64,000 nucleotides of DNA. Origin: Cytophaga hutchinsonii ATCC 33406. GTDB lineage: Bacteria > Bacteroidota > Bacteroidia > Cytophagales > Cytophagaceae. The stretch spans positions 1,489,501 to 1,553,500 of the forward strand of contig NC_008255.1 in the NCBI RefSeq assembly GCF_000014145.1. Direction: 5' to 3'. Positions within the stretch are counted from its first letter, which is position 1. The number at the start of each line of letters is the position of its first letter. Below the pieces are notes generated by a model. The model had not been told where the DNA came from. It saw nothing but the letters and a program-made list of their open reading frames with translations, and made no database searches. Both the position numbers and the translations under genes were made by a program. Positions 44,098 to 52,958 of this stretch are shown piece by piece.

Positions 44098-47000
44098 ATG
44101 TCTCAATCTACAAAAACATATACCTCAACCTGCTCGTATTGCGGTGTTGGTTGTGGTGTTAAAATTCACAAAGCGGTTAATGGCAGTCTTCAGATAGAAG
44201 GCGATAAATCGTATCCTGCAAACCAGGGCATGCTGTGTTCAAAAGGCATGAACTTACATTATGCCGCCATGGATCAGACAGACCGTTTGTTATATCCTGA
44301 AATGCGTGGAAACAGAAACATGCCGTTGCAGCGTGTTTCCTGGGATACCGCGCTGGATAGAGCTGCTGCAGTATTCAAAGCATTGATCGAAAAATATGGT
44401 CCGGATTCAGTGGGATACTATGTGTCCGGACAATGTTTAACAGAAGAATATTATATCGCAAATAAAATCACCAAAGGTTTTATTGGTACCAATAACATAG
44501 ACACTAATTCCAGGTTGTGCATGAGCTCGGCGGTGGTAGGGTATAAGCTTGCCTTGGGCGAAGACTCTGTACCGCTGAGTTATGACGATATTGAACTGGC
44601 AGACTGCTTTTTTATAACAGGAGCAAACCCGGCCTGGTGTCACCCGATTTTATTCCGCCGTCTGGAAAATCATAAAGCGGCCAACCCGCATGTGAAGATC
44701 ATCGTTGCTGATCCGCGCAAAACGCAATCCTGTTCCTTGGCAGATGTGCATTTGCAATTACAGCCGGGCACAGACATTGTATTGTGTCATGCGATTGCAC
44801 GCCGGTTAATTGAAACAGGAAAGATCGATCAGGCTTTTATTGATGCCCATACCAGCGGATATGAAGCATTCAAAGAAAAAGTTTTTACGTTAAGCCTTCA
44901 GGAAGCGGCTGATATCTGTGTATTGGAAAAAGAACTGATCATTCAGGCAGCAGATATGATCGGCGATTCCCAGGCCTTTATCAGCATGTGGGCGATGGGC
45001 CTGAATCAAAGTGTTATTGGTGTAAATAAAAATGTTTCACTTCTGAATTTATCGTTAATAACAGGGCAGATTGGCAAGCCGGGCGCAGGACCGTTGTCTT
45101 TAACCGGACAACCGAATGCGATGGGTGGAAGAGAAGTTGGCGGCTTGTCCAATATGTTACCTGCACATAAAAACTTATTAAATCCAGCACACAGAAAGGA
45201 AGTAGCAGATTTCTGGGGTGTACCTGCTATCAATGAAAAGCCTGGATTTACTGCTACAGAAATGTTTGATCAGCTGCTTTCCGGAAAAATGAAAGCTGTA
45301 TGGATCATTTGTACAAACCCATTGGTGAGTCTGCCCGATGCACGAAATGCAGAAGCTGCGTTGCGTAACGCACGTTTTGTTGTTGTGCAGGATATTTCAA
45401 ATAAATCCGACACGTTGAAATATGCAGACCTGGTGCTGCCTGCTGCTGCGTATATGGAGAAGGAAGGCGTGATGACAAATTCCGACCGGCGGATAAGTTA
45501 TCTTTCCAAAGTAATGGAGCCGCCGGGTGAAGCCTTGCCCGATGTTGACATTCTGTGCCGGTTTGCACACAAGATGGGCTGGAAAGAATCATTTAATTAT
45601 GCATCCAATGCAGAAATATTTGAAGAATATACGCGTATCACCAAAGGTACGAATATTGATATAAGCGGTTTGTCGTATGCAGACCTGATTCAGCGGAGAA
45701 GCGTACAATGGCCCGTTCCGGAAAAAGGTCATCCGGGTACACCGCGTTTATTTACCGATCATACATTTTATACACCTACCGGTTTAGCCAATATTATTTC
45801 AGTGGATTCTATGAATCACTCTGAAAAACTGGATGATGATTTTCCGCTGATCCTTACAACGGGACGCATCCGTGATCAATGGCATACCATGACACGTACG
45901 GGTAAAGTACGTAAATTGAACAAGCACATTTCAAAACCCTTTCTGGAAATCCATCCGGAAGATGCCGGAATAAGAGGAATTAAACAGGATGATGTTGTTA
46001 CGATAGAAAGCAGAAGAGGGGATGTACGGGTAACAGCTATTCTTACCGAAGATATAAAAAAAGGCGTAGTGTTTTTACCCATGCATTGGGGAAGGATGTT
46101 AAGCACAGACCTGACGCGTACAAACAATGTAACCAATAATTTAATTGATCCGGTTTCTAAAGAGCCGGACTATAAATTCACAGCGGTGCAGGTTACAAAA
46201 TATGTAAAACCGCGGGAACATATTGTTATTGTTGGTGCCGGTGCTGCTTCGTGTCAGTTTATCAAACGCCATCGTGAATTAGGTGCGGAAGATACAATAA
46301 CAGTTTTCAGCGCAGAAAATTTTCATTTTTATAACAGAGTTTTATTGCCGGAATATGTAAGCAAACATAAAAGCTGGGATAATTTAGAAAAGCTGCGTAA
46401 AGCAGAATGGCTGGAGTTGGGTGTAACCCTGATTCCACGGAAAATAACCAGGCTGATCACAGAATCAAAATCGATTGTTGATGATACCGGAGAAGTACAT
46501 TGTTACGATCGCTTACTGGTAGCAACCGGAAGCCGGTCCACACAGATGAAACATATTGCTCCGGTTAAAGGCATCTTTACCATGAGAAGGAGAGAAGATG
46601 CAGATGCATTGATTCATCATCTTTCTACGGGAGACTCTGTTGTTGTTGTTGGTGGTGGTTTGCTGGGTTTAGAGATGGCCGACTCCCTGCTAGAAATTGG
46701 TATGAAGGTTTCTGTTATTCAGCGTTCATCCAGGTTAATGGACCGGCAGCTGGATAAGACAGCAGCCAATCTGTTAGCGAAAGAGTTAACAGAACGGGGC
46801 ATGGATCTGTACTTTGATGATGAAGTATTGTATGTAAACGGTGAATATGCAGTTGAAAGTCTGCGTTTGAAAAGCAGTCGCAAGATTGATTGCAAAGCTA
46901 TTCTGTTTGCGATTGGTACGCAACCCAATGTAGAGTTTCTGAAAGAGGCCGGGATACAGGTAAACAGAGGAGTGATCGTGGATGAGCATTTACAGACATC

Positions 47001-47628
47001 GAATGAATTTGTATATGCAATGGGTGAAATTGCAGAACGTAATGGAGCGTTATTTGGTATCACTGCCGGTGCAGAAGAACAGGCTACTGTTCTTGCTGAA
47101 TATCTGAATGGAAGTACTACTTCAAATTATACCGGTACGTTAAGTATGAACATACTGAAAGTACACGGGGTTGAGTTATGTTCCATTGGTATGGTTGAAG
47201 CACCTCCTAATAATCCGGATTATGAAGAAATTATTTTCCTTGACAAAACACGAAAGTATTATAAAAAATGTATTGTGTATCAGGACCGTCTTGTTGGTGC
47301 AATTCTGATGGGAGATAAATCTGAGTTTAATGAATTCAGAGACTGGATAAAGTCTGGCGTAGAACTTGGTGAAAAGCGCGAAAGCCTGTTGATGTCCGGG
47401 AGCATATCAAAAGAACCGATGCTGGGAACGCTGGTTTGTTCCTGCAATACTGTTGGCAGTGGGAATATTGAAAATGCCATCAAAGGCGGCTGTAAGGATG
47501 TGACTTCCATTTGTAATACGACCGGAGCCGGTACTGGCTGCGGCAGCTGCAAGCCGGAAGTTAAAGCAATATTGGAGCGTATGCATGCAGTAACAGAATC
47601 ATCTAACTCACAAAAAACGTATGCCTAA
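44098..47628 (+). CDS. Assimilatory nitrate reductase fused to FAD/NADH reductase and BFD [2Fe-2S] domains
   Basis: 1176 aa, three modules. Residues 1-700: molybdopterin (bis-MGD) nitrate reductase with 4Fe-4S ligands Cys12, Cys15, Cys19 and Cys47. Cys141 in Ser-Arg-Leu-Cys-Met-Ser-Ser is the likely Mo ligand, and Thr-Gly-Gln-Pro-Asn-Ala-Met-Gly-Gly-Arg is a typical NasA/NarB motif. Residues about 705-1095: NirB/NasB-like pyridine-nucleotide reductase with Val-Gly-Ala-Gly-Ala-Ala and Val-Val-Gly-Gly-Gly-Leu-Leu-Gly-Leu-Glu. Residues about 1112-1165: BFD-like [2Fe-2S] domain with Cys-Ser-Cys and Gly-Cys-Gly-Ser-Cys. It may take electrons from NAD(P)H directly. Cytoplasmic; no Tat signal. Confidence 0.92.
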   Translation: MSQSTKTYTSTCSYCGVGCGVKIHKAVNGSLQIEGDKSYPANQGMLCSKGMNLHYAAMDQTDRLLYPEMRGNRNMPLQRVSWDTALDRAAAVFKALIEKYGPDSVGYYVSGQCLTEEYYIANKITKGFIGTNNIDTNSRLCMSSAVVGYKLALGEDSVPLSYDDIELADCFFITGANPAWCHPILFRRLENHKAANPHVKIIVADPRKTQSCSLADVHLQLQPGTDIVLCHAIARRLIETGKIDQAFIDAHTSGYEAFKEKVFTLSLQEAADICVLEKELIIQAADMIGDSQAFISMWAMGLNQSVIGVNKNVSLLNLSLITGQIGKPGAGPLSLTGQPNAMGGREVGGLSNMLPAHKNLLNPAHRKEVADFWGVPAINEKPGFTATEMFDQLLSGKMKAVWIICTNPLVSLPDARNAEAALRNARFVVVQDISNKSDTLKYADLVLPAAAYMEKEGVMTNSDRRISYLSKVMEPPGEALPDVDILCRFAHKMGWKESFNYASNAEIFEEYTRITKGTNIDISGLSYADLIQRRSVQWPVPEKGHPGTPRLFTDHTFYTPTGLANIISVDSMNHSEKLDDDFPLILTTGRIRDQWHTMTRTGKVRKLNKHISKPFLEIHPEDAGIRGIKQDDVVTIESRRGDVRVTAILTEDIKKGVVFLPMHWGRMLSTDLTRTNNVTNNLIDPVSKEPDYKFTAVQVTKYVKPREHIVIVGAGAASCQFIKRHRELGAEDTITVFSAENFHFYNRVLLPEYVSKHKSWDNLEKLRKAEWLELGVTLIPRKITRLITESKSIVDDTGEVHCYDRLLVATGSRSTQMKHIAPVKGIFTMRRREDADALIHHLSTGDSVVVVGGGLLGLEMADSLLEIGMKVSVIQRSSRLMDRQLDKTAANLLAKELTERGMDLYFDDEVLYVNGEYAVESLRLKSSRKIDCKAILFAIGTQPNVEFLKEAGIQVNRGVIVDEHLQTSNEFVYAMGEIAERNGALFGITAGAEEQATVLAEYLNGSTTSNYTGTLSMNILKVHGVELCSIGMVEAPPNNPDYEEIIFLDKTRKYYKKCIVYQDRLVGAILMGDKSEFNEFRDWIKSGVELGEKRESLLMSGSISKEPMLGTLVCSCNTVGSGNIENAIKGGCKDVTSICNTTGAGTGCGSCKPEVKAILERMHAVTESSNSQKTYA

Positions 47629-49093
47629 ACGTATATCTGTTGAAGTATATTGTAAGGGCGGGATTATCTCGCCCGGAACGCTGCGTAAAATTGCTATGAT
47701 TGCACAGCAGTTTGGAGCGGAATGTTTGCAATTAGGCACACGCCAGGAAATCCGGTTTACCATAAAAGAAATTTTTATGGCAGATTTTAAAATACGGTTT
47801 GATTTATTATCGCTTTCCTATTCCATCGGTATTCATGCACATTTTAATATTGTATCTTCCTGTCTGGTAAAAGATATTTTACAAACAAAGGTGTGGCTCA
47901 CCGAAGGAGAATACAAGGACATATTGGAGAGCTTTGATTTTCAGCCACGAATCGCAATTAATATTACGGATCCGGATCAGTATGCTATGCCCTTATTTAC
48001 CGGTGTGCTGAATTTTATTGCCTCGACGGTAGAAGGCTATTGGAATGTATATTTTTCGCTTCCGGAACAAAAGGAGCAGGGCTGGCTGCCTGTGTTGATT
48101 CAATCTGAAAAAATATCCAGTTTCAGCATGTTTGTACAAACGTGCATATTCGCACAGGATAAAATTTCGTTAAATGAATTAATGGAAGAACTGTATCTGC
48201 TGGATACCTGGAATTTTAAAAAGGTTGATGCGTATCCTGCCATTCCGGATTATCACTTCTTTCCGGTAGAGGGCTTTCATCCATACGGAAGCAAACACTG
48301 GCTGGGTATATTCAATACACATAATGAATTTTCAATCAGCCTGATTGATGCTATTTGTGTGGAAGCCCTGGAATCAAATATTGGCACCATTTATATCAGT
48401 TCATGGGATAGTTTTCTACTGAAAAATATTTCAACTGTCCGTATTCCTTTCTGGGAGCAGCTATTGGGTCTGTATGATGTAAGCACTGGCCATGCAGCAC
48501 ATGAACTGAACTGGAACATGAACGAATGGAATATGAACAGCAATGAAGTCCGTTCGTATGTGAATGATTATTTCAGGGTACGTGATAAGCGTACAGAGGG
48601 CTTGATTCTGGGTGTAAATAATCATCCGAATGATACGTTTTATTCTATAAAAGTTGTTGAAGAACCCTTGTTTACATTTCTTGGGAAGAATTGTTTTCCT
48701 GTATACCATATCCGCTATAAAGAAAATTTTAATCCGAATAATCCGGTAGACGTGGCCTTTATGGATTATGTTCAAAAAAAGAATTTACCCGAGTTTATCA
48801 GTTATTTAACGGAGGAATATTATACAGCAAAAAAAGCAAGATTTGACAAAGCATTAGTAACGCCGGCACCGGCACCGGTAATCGTTCAGAAATCCAAAGA
48901 AGCATTTGAGTTTTCGTATCAATGCAGTGTGTGCTTAACCATCTATGATCCTGCATATGGGGATGCTGATGAAGGTATTGTACCCGGTACTTCTTTTGAT
49001 GCATTACCACAAAATTATTGCTGTTCCATCTGTTCAAATTCAAAAAAAGGATTTAACTTGTTTATCGATACAGAAACCAAACATGCCAGCTAA
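47621..49093 (+). CDS. Degenerate nitrite/sulfite-reductase-like protein with C-terminal rubredoxin
   Basis: 490 aa. Residues about 8-75 match a nitrite/sulfite reductase ferredoxin-like half-domain (Gly-Gly-Ile-Ile-Ser-Pro-Gly-Thr-Leu, then Leu-Gly-Thr-Arg-Gln-Glu-Ile-Arg-Phe). The C-x5-C and C-x3-C motifs for siroheme-4Fe4S are absent. Residues about 430-480 are a rubredoxin: Tyr-Gln-Cys-Ser-Val-Cys, Tyr-Asp-Pro, Gly-Thr-Ser-Phe and Cys-Cys-Ser-Ile-Cys. It overlaps the nitrate reductase gene by 8 bp and moaA by 11 bp, so it is tightly coupled. Probably an electron carrier or assembly factor for nitrate assimilation rather than an enzyme; this is inference. Confidence 0.78.
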   Translation: MPKRISVEVYCKGGIISPGTLRKIAMIAQQFGAECLQLGTRQEIRFTIKEIFMADFKIRFDLLSLSYSIGIHAHFNIVSSCLVKDILQTKVWLTEGEYKDILESFDFQPRIAINITDPDQYAMPLFTGVLNFIASTVEGYWNVYFSLPEQKEQGWLPVLIQSEKISSFSMFVQTCIFAQDKISLNELMEELYLLDTWNFKKVDAYPAIPDYHFFPVEGFHPYGSKHWLGIFNTHNEFSISLIDAICVEALESNIGTIYISSWDSFLLKNISTVRIPFWEQLLGLYDVSTGHAAHELNWNMNEWNMNSNEVRSYVNDYFRVRDKRTEGLILGVNNHPNDTFYSIKVVEEPLFTFLGKNCFPVYHIRYKENFNPNNPVDVAFMDYVQKKNLPEFISYLTEEYYTAKKARFDKALVTPAPAPVIVQKSKEAFEFSYQCSVCLTIYDPAYGDADEGIVPGTSFDALPQNYCCSICSNSKKGFNLFIDTETKHAS

Positions 49094-50036
49094 CTATCCC
49101 ATACAGGATTCCTCCGGAAGACAATTCAAAACACTACGGGTTAGCCTTACAGCTGTATGTAATATGGCATGTGTATATTGTGTTACACCCGGTGCCATTC
49201 ATACGCCCAGCGCAGAAAAGGTATTGACTGTTGAGGAGTATTTATCGATTATAAAAAATATACACAGTCAGGTTGGCCTGAAAACCATACGCCTCACAGG
49301 CGGCGAACCACTTCTATTTAAAGAACTCCCGGTACTTATAAAAGGAATTAAAGCATTAGGTATTACAGATATTAAACTTACTACAAACGGGTTGAAACTT
49401 TTATCTGTACTTGATGCACTGGTTGAGGCTGGTTTGACATCCATAAATATTTCACTGGATGCGCTGGATCCTGCTGTCTTCAGGAATATCACAAAAAATC
49501 AAGATTTACGGGCAGTATTGGATGGCATTGAAGCTGCACGCCATAAAGGGATTGCTATAAAAATTAATACGGTGGTATTGAGAGGTGTGAACGATCATCA
49601 GATCATACCGTTGCTGGAATATGCATCGGCCCGTAATATTCCCATACGATTCTTAGAACTTATGAAGATGGGCTATTTACATTACAATGAATCCGATTAT
49701 TTTTTTGGAATGGATGATATTGTTGAGAAAATTTCATCGGTGACATCTGTTGCAAAAATGGATCGAGCCCCTTCCAATACCGCTACCTATTGGCAAACAA
49801 GCAAAGGCATGGTATTCGGAGTTATAGCAAATGAATCGGAACCCTTCTGTTCAGATTGTAATCGGTTGCGGCTGGATAGTTATGGAAAAATATACGGATG
49901 TATAAGTGCTTCAGAAGGAATTCAAATAAAACACCAATCAGCAGAACAACTTAGTTTTTCGCTGCAGAATGCATTGGCACAAAAACAGGAATATTTTACC
50001 GGAAGTGAAATCAGTATGAAACACCTGGGAGGTTAA
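49083..50036 (+). CDS. moaA: GTP 3',8-cyclase MoaA (radical SAM)
   Basis: 317 aa from the ATG at 49083, inside the end of the rubredoxin gene; a longer frame from 48945 is not supported. Radical SAM Cys-Asn-Met-Ala-Cys-Val-Tyr-Cys near residue 30, Thr-Gly-Gly-Glu-Pro-Leu near 73, and the C-terminal cluster Cys-Ser-Asp-Cys-Asn-Arg-Leu-Arg with a further Cys are intact. Catalyses the first step of molybdenum cofactor synthesis from GTP together with MoaC. Confidence 0.96.
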   Translation: MPANYPIQDSSGRQFKTLRVSLTAVCNMACVYCVTPGAIHTPSAEKVLTVEEYLSIIKNIHSQVGLKTIRLTGGEPLLFKELPVLIKGIKALGITDIKLTTNGLKLLSVLDALVEAGLTSINISLDALDPAVFRNITKNQDLRAVLDGIEAARHKGIAIKINTVVLRGVNDHQIIPLLEYASARNIPIRFLELMKMGYLHYNESDYFFGMDDIVEKISSVTSVAKMDRAPSNTATYWQTSKGMVFGVIANESEPFCSDCNRLRLDSYGKIYGCISASEGIQIKHQSAEQLSFSLQNALAQKQEYFTGSEISMKHLGG

Positions 50037-50039
50037 TTT

Positions 50040-50276
50040 ATGAAAGTACATGTATTTGCCGCACTGAAAGATGTTATGCCTGCTGCATTGGAACTGAACG
50101 CAACGGATATCAGAACAATCAGGGAGCTTAAAGAAACCTTGCTGCTAACGTATCCGGATGCCGTTACGCTGCTTAACGCATGTCGCTTCTCTTCAGAAAA
50201 AGAAATACTTCCGTTAGAAAAAGAAATTACAGACTATGAAAACATATTCGTTATCCCACCCTCAAGCGGTGGTTAA
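50040..50276 (+). CDS. moaD: Molybdopterin synthase sulfur-carrier subunit MoaD
   Basis: 78 aa, ubiquitin-like, ending in the required Gly-Gly (Pro-Pro-Ser-Ser-Gly-Gly). Starts 3 bp after moaA, and its last 41 bp overlap the start of moaE in another frame. Carries the thiocarboxylate that MoaE uses. Confidence 0.93.
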   Translation: MKVHVFAALKDVMPAALELNATDIRTIRELKETLLLTYPDAVTLLNACRFSSEKEILPLEKEITDYENIFVIPPSSGG

Positions 50277-50700
50277 TGATATACATATTTCAGCGGCTGA
50301 AATTTCCCCGGCCGATCTGCTGAAAGAGTATCATCATCCGGAAGCCGGCGCCATCGTTCTCTTCAGCGGTGAAGTGCGTACGGATTCTGCTAAAGAAGTT
50401 TTATACCTGGATTATGAAGTACATACTTCCTTAGCGGAGCATATGATCCATGAAATTTTACTCGAAGCAGCCGCTAAATGGAATTTGAAAATGGCTCTTT
50501 GCGTACACCGATCCGGCAGCGTAGATGTGTCGGGAGCTGCAGTGGTTGTTATTACCGCTTCGCGTCATCGTAAAGAAGCATACGAAGCAAACCAATATAT
50601 TATTAACCGGGTAAAACATGAAGCGCCTATCTGGAAGCGTGAATATTTTGCAGACGGAACCAGCGAATGGGGGCATAACTGTTCATGTTCCACTACCTGA
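50236..50700 (+). CDS. moaE: Molybdopterin synthase catalytic subunit MoaE
   Basis: 154 aa. Gly-Ala-Ile-Val-Leu-Phe-Ser-Gly-Glu-Val-Arg near residue 37, His-Arg-Ser-Gly-Ser-Val near 93, Ala-Ser-Arg-His-Arg and Pro-Ile-Trp-Lys-Arg-Glu are the family marks. Converts precursor Z to molybdopterin with MoaD. The ATG at 50236 lies within moaD. Confidence 0.95.
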   Translation: MKTYSLSHPQAVVNDIHISAAEISPADLLKEYHHPEAGAIVLFSGEVRTDSAKEVLYLDYEVHTSLAEHMIHEILLEAAAKWNLKMALCVHRSGSVDVSGAAVVVITASRHRKEAYEANQYIINRVKHEAPIWKREYFADGTSEWGHNCSCSTT

Positions 50701-50721
50701 TAAGTATCTAAAAAACGTTAC

Positions 50722-51462
50722 ATGGATTGGATGATTGTGGGTGCATGCTGCTTATTTCTTTTTGTCGCCTTTATTTATTCTTCAGTTGGACATGCAGGCG
50801 CATCAGGCTATCTGGCAGTTATGTCTTTATTGTCATTTCCCTTACTGGAAATTAAATCAACTTCGCTGATTTTAAATATTGTTGTTGCATCCATCGCTTC
50901 GTACAAATTTATTAAGGCAGGATATTTTGATGCGAAAGTCTTTATATATTTCAGTATTACATCAATTCCTGCAGCCTTTATAGGCGGTGCCATTACGCTT
51001 GATCCGTTTTGGTTCAAATGGTTTGCCGGTGTATTTTTACTGGTATCTGCTGTGGCATTAATTATTAGAAACAAGCAGATTGAACAGAATGAGATAAAAG
51101 AAGTAAATCTTTATACGGCATTGATTGTTGGTGCCGTAATTGGTTTGTTTTCCGGTTTGATCGGTGTTGGCGGCGGTATTTTTCTTTCTCCGTTAATCAT
51201 TGTTATGGGTTGGACCTCACTCAAAAAAACATCAGGTGTGGCTGCGTTATTTATTTTATGCAATTCGCTGATCGGCTTGGCTGGCCATATGTTTTCCAAT
51301 ACGTTTCAGGTACATAACATTGCCTACTGGGTTGTAGCGGTAATTATAGGCGGGTATGCGGGTTCTCATTTAGGTTCAACCTTATATAAGAATAAGTTTT
51401 TAATTGCAATTCTATTTGTTGTATTGTGTTCTGCCGGCTTGAAATTTTTGCTTGTTAAATAA
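50722..51462 (+). CDS. TauE/SafE-family sulfite exporter-like permease
   Basis: 246 aa, about eight helices in two repeats. Tyr-Ser-Ser-Val-Gly-His-Ala-Gly-Ala-Ser-Gly-Tyr near residue 20 and Ser-Gly-Leu-Ile-Gly-Val-Gly-Gly-Gly-Ile near 145 are the family marks. It might export sulfite, sulfoacetate or another small anion. Its place between moaE and mobA suggests a link to molybdate, nitrite or sulfur handling, not demonstrated. Confidence 0.88.
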   Translation: MDWMIVGACCLFLFVAFIYSSVGHAGASGYLAVMSLLSFPLLEIKSTSLILNIVVASIASYKFIKAGYFDAKVFIYFSITSIPAAFIGGAITLDPFWFKWFAGVFLLVSAVALIIRNKQIEQNEIKEVNLYTALIVGAVIGLFSGLIGVGGGIFLSPLIIVMGWTSLKKTSGVAALFILCNSLIGLAGHMFSNTFQVHNIAYWVVAVIIGGYAGSHLGSTLYKNKFLIAILFVVLCSAGLKFLLVK

Positions 51463-51572
51463 ACGATCAGTTCTTTTTAGTTTTACACAACTCCGTTCAG
51501 TTGAATCGCTGCGCATATTGTGATATATGAAGTAAAATTTTTACCTTCATTCCTCAGAGTTAATGAACGCAT

Positions 51573-52199
51573 ATGTATTGTGGAGTACCCGAGGAAGATC
51601 CGGATAAACTTGTTGCATTGATATTGTCGGGCGGACAAAGCTCGCGCATGGGAACAGACAAGGGGAGTATGGAATTAAATGGCGAACGATTGGTAGAGCG
51701 CGCAGGTAATTTGTGTGCTTCGGCAGGGTTGCCCTTTTATTATTCCATTAATGCTTCACAGAATCAACAGTATCTGAATTTTTTGCCGGCAGACGCGCTT
51801 ATTGTTGATACGCTGGATGATATAAAAGGACCTTTGGCAGGTTTGTTATCATTCTATGTAAAATACCCCAATACGGATGTACTGCTGCTGCCATGCGATA
51901 TGATTCATTTAGGAAAAAGTATCTTGTCAGATTTGGTTCAGGCCTATGAAACGATGAGCATAGGGCATGATATTATTGTTTATCAATATGCGAATGAAAT
52001 TATTGAACCAATGCCCGGGATTTATACTTCGGAAGCACTGCGAAAAATATACTGGCTGTTTTTATCCGGAGACCTAACCAGATTCAGTTTGAAATACTGT
52101 ATTGAAATCAGCAATTCCTTTTTCATTCCGATTAAAAAAGAAGCAGAAGTACTGTTTAAAAATATAAACAGTCCGGAAGATATTACCCCTTCAAAATAA
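51573..52199 (+). CDS. mobA: Molybdenum cofactor guanylyltransferase MobA
   Basis: 208 aa. N-terminal Leu-Ser-Gly-Gly-Gln-Ser-Ser-Arg-Met-Gly and Asp-Lys-Gly form the GTP-binding loop. Asp-x-x-Lys-Gly-Pro-Leu-Ala-Gly and Leu-Pro-Cys-Asp-Met are further marks. Adds GMP to Mo-molybdopterin to make MGD, which the nitrate reductase needs. Weak match at the C-terminus compared with E. coli MobA. 12 bp before the next gene. Confidence 0.92.
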   Translation: MYCGVPEEDPDKLVALILSGGQSSRMGTDKGSMELNGERLVERAGNLCASAGLPFYYSINASQNQQYLNFLPADALIVDTLDDIKGPLAGLLSFYVKYPNTDVLLLPCDMIHLGKSILSDLVQAYETMSIGHDIIVYQYANEIIEPMPGIYTSEALRKIYWLFLSGDLTRFSLKYCIEISNSFFIPIKKEAEVLFKNINSPEDITPSK

Positions 52200-52211
52200 C
52201 GACCTCAATTA

Positions 52212-52901
52212 ATGAAAATTAAATTACCTAAGCTGTTAAAGACCGTATTTAAATACATGCTTATTGTTCTATTGGGTTTTATCACTTATGTACTTGTGAT
52301 AACCGCTGTTGCGTATATACCCGTGAATACAGACTTTGAAGCCTGTACAGAAGATTGTGTGGATGTATATTTACGCTCTAATGGCGTACACACAGATCTT
52401 GTTCTTCCGCTTACTTCGGAGTTGAAAGACTGGACAACGCACCTGGATTCAAAAAAAACGAAAGGCGGGAAAACCGGTTTTAAGTATGTTGGTATCGGAT
52501 GGGGAGATAAAGGCTTTTATCTCGACACTCCAACCTGGGGTGACCTTACAGCTAAAACTGCTTTTAATGCCTTGTTTTATTTAAGCAGCTCTGCCATGCA
52601 TGTTACTTTTTATACAGAGATGATTGAAGGTGAACGCTGTAAAAAAGTATCTATTTCTAAAGCACAATATCTGAAGATGCTTGCGTTTATGGAATCAAGT
52701 TTTCAAACGACAGCGTCATCAGCGTACATTTTAATCCCCAATGCTTCCTATGGAAAAAATGATTTGTTTTTTGAAGCAAAAGGAAGATATAGTTTATTTT
52801 ATACCTGCAATACGTGGACAAATAATTGCCTGAAAGCAGCAGATATGAAGGCTTGCCTATGGACACTGTTTGATAAAGGTATCTTTTATCACTATCAGTA
52901 A
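52212..52901 (+). CDS. DUF2459 (TIGR02117) exported protein
   Basis: 229 aa with one N-terminal membrane helix (about residues 13-35). Ser-Asn-Gly-Val-His-Thr-Asp-Leu-Val-Leu-Pro near 59 and Gly-Ile-Gly-Trp-Gly-Asp-Lys-Gly-Phe-Tyr near 94 identify the TIGR02117 family. Cys-Asn-Thr-Trp-Thr near 200 fits a cysteine-based fold. Function unknown. Probably read through from mobA. Confidence 0.87.
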   Translation: MKIKLPKLLKTVFKYMLIVLLGFITYVLVITAVAYIPVNTDFEACTEDCVDVYLRSNGVHTDLVLPLTSELKDWTTHLDSKKTKGGKTGFKYVGIGWGDKGFYLDTPTWGDLTAKTAFNALFYLSSSAMHVTFYTEMIEGERCKKVSISKAQYLKMLAFMESSFQTTASSAYILIPNASYGKNDLFFEAKGRYSLFYTCNTWTNNCLKAADMKACLWTLFDKGIFYHYQ

Positions 52902-52958
52902 TCGTTTTACTGCATTCATTCGTGTTAAAATTGTCTGATCGCTTCTAATTATTTTGAA

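Noticed and set aside
48945..49082. Upstream extension of moaA.
   Set aside because: It lies inside the rubredoxin coding region and has no MoaA-like sequence; MoaA similarity starts just after 49083.
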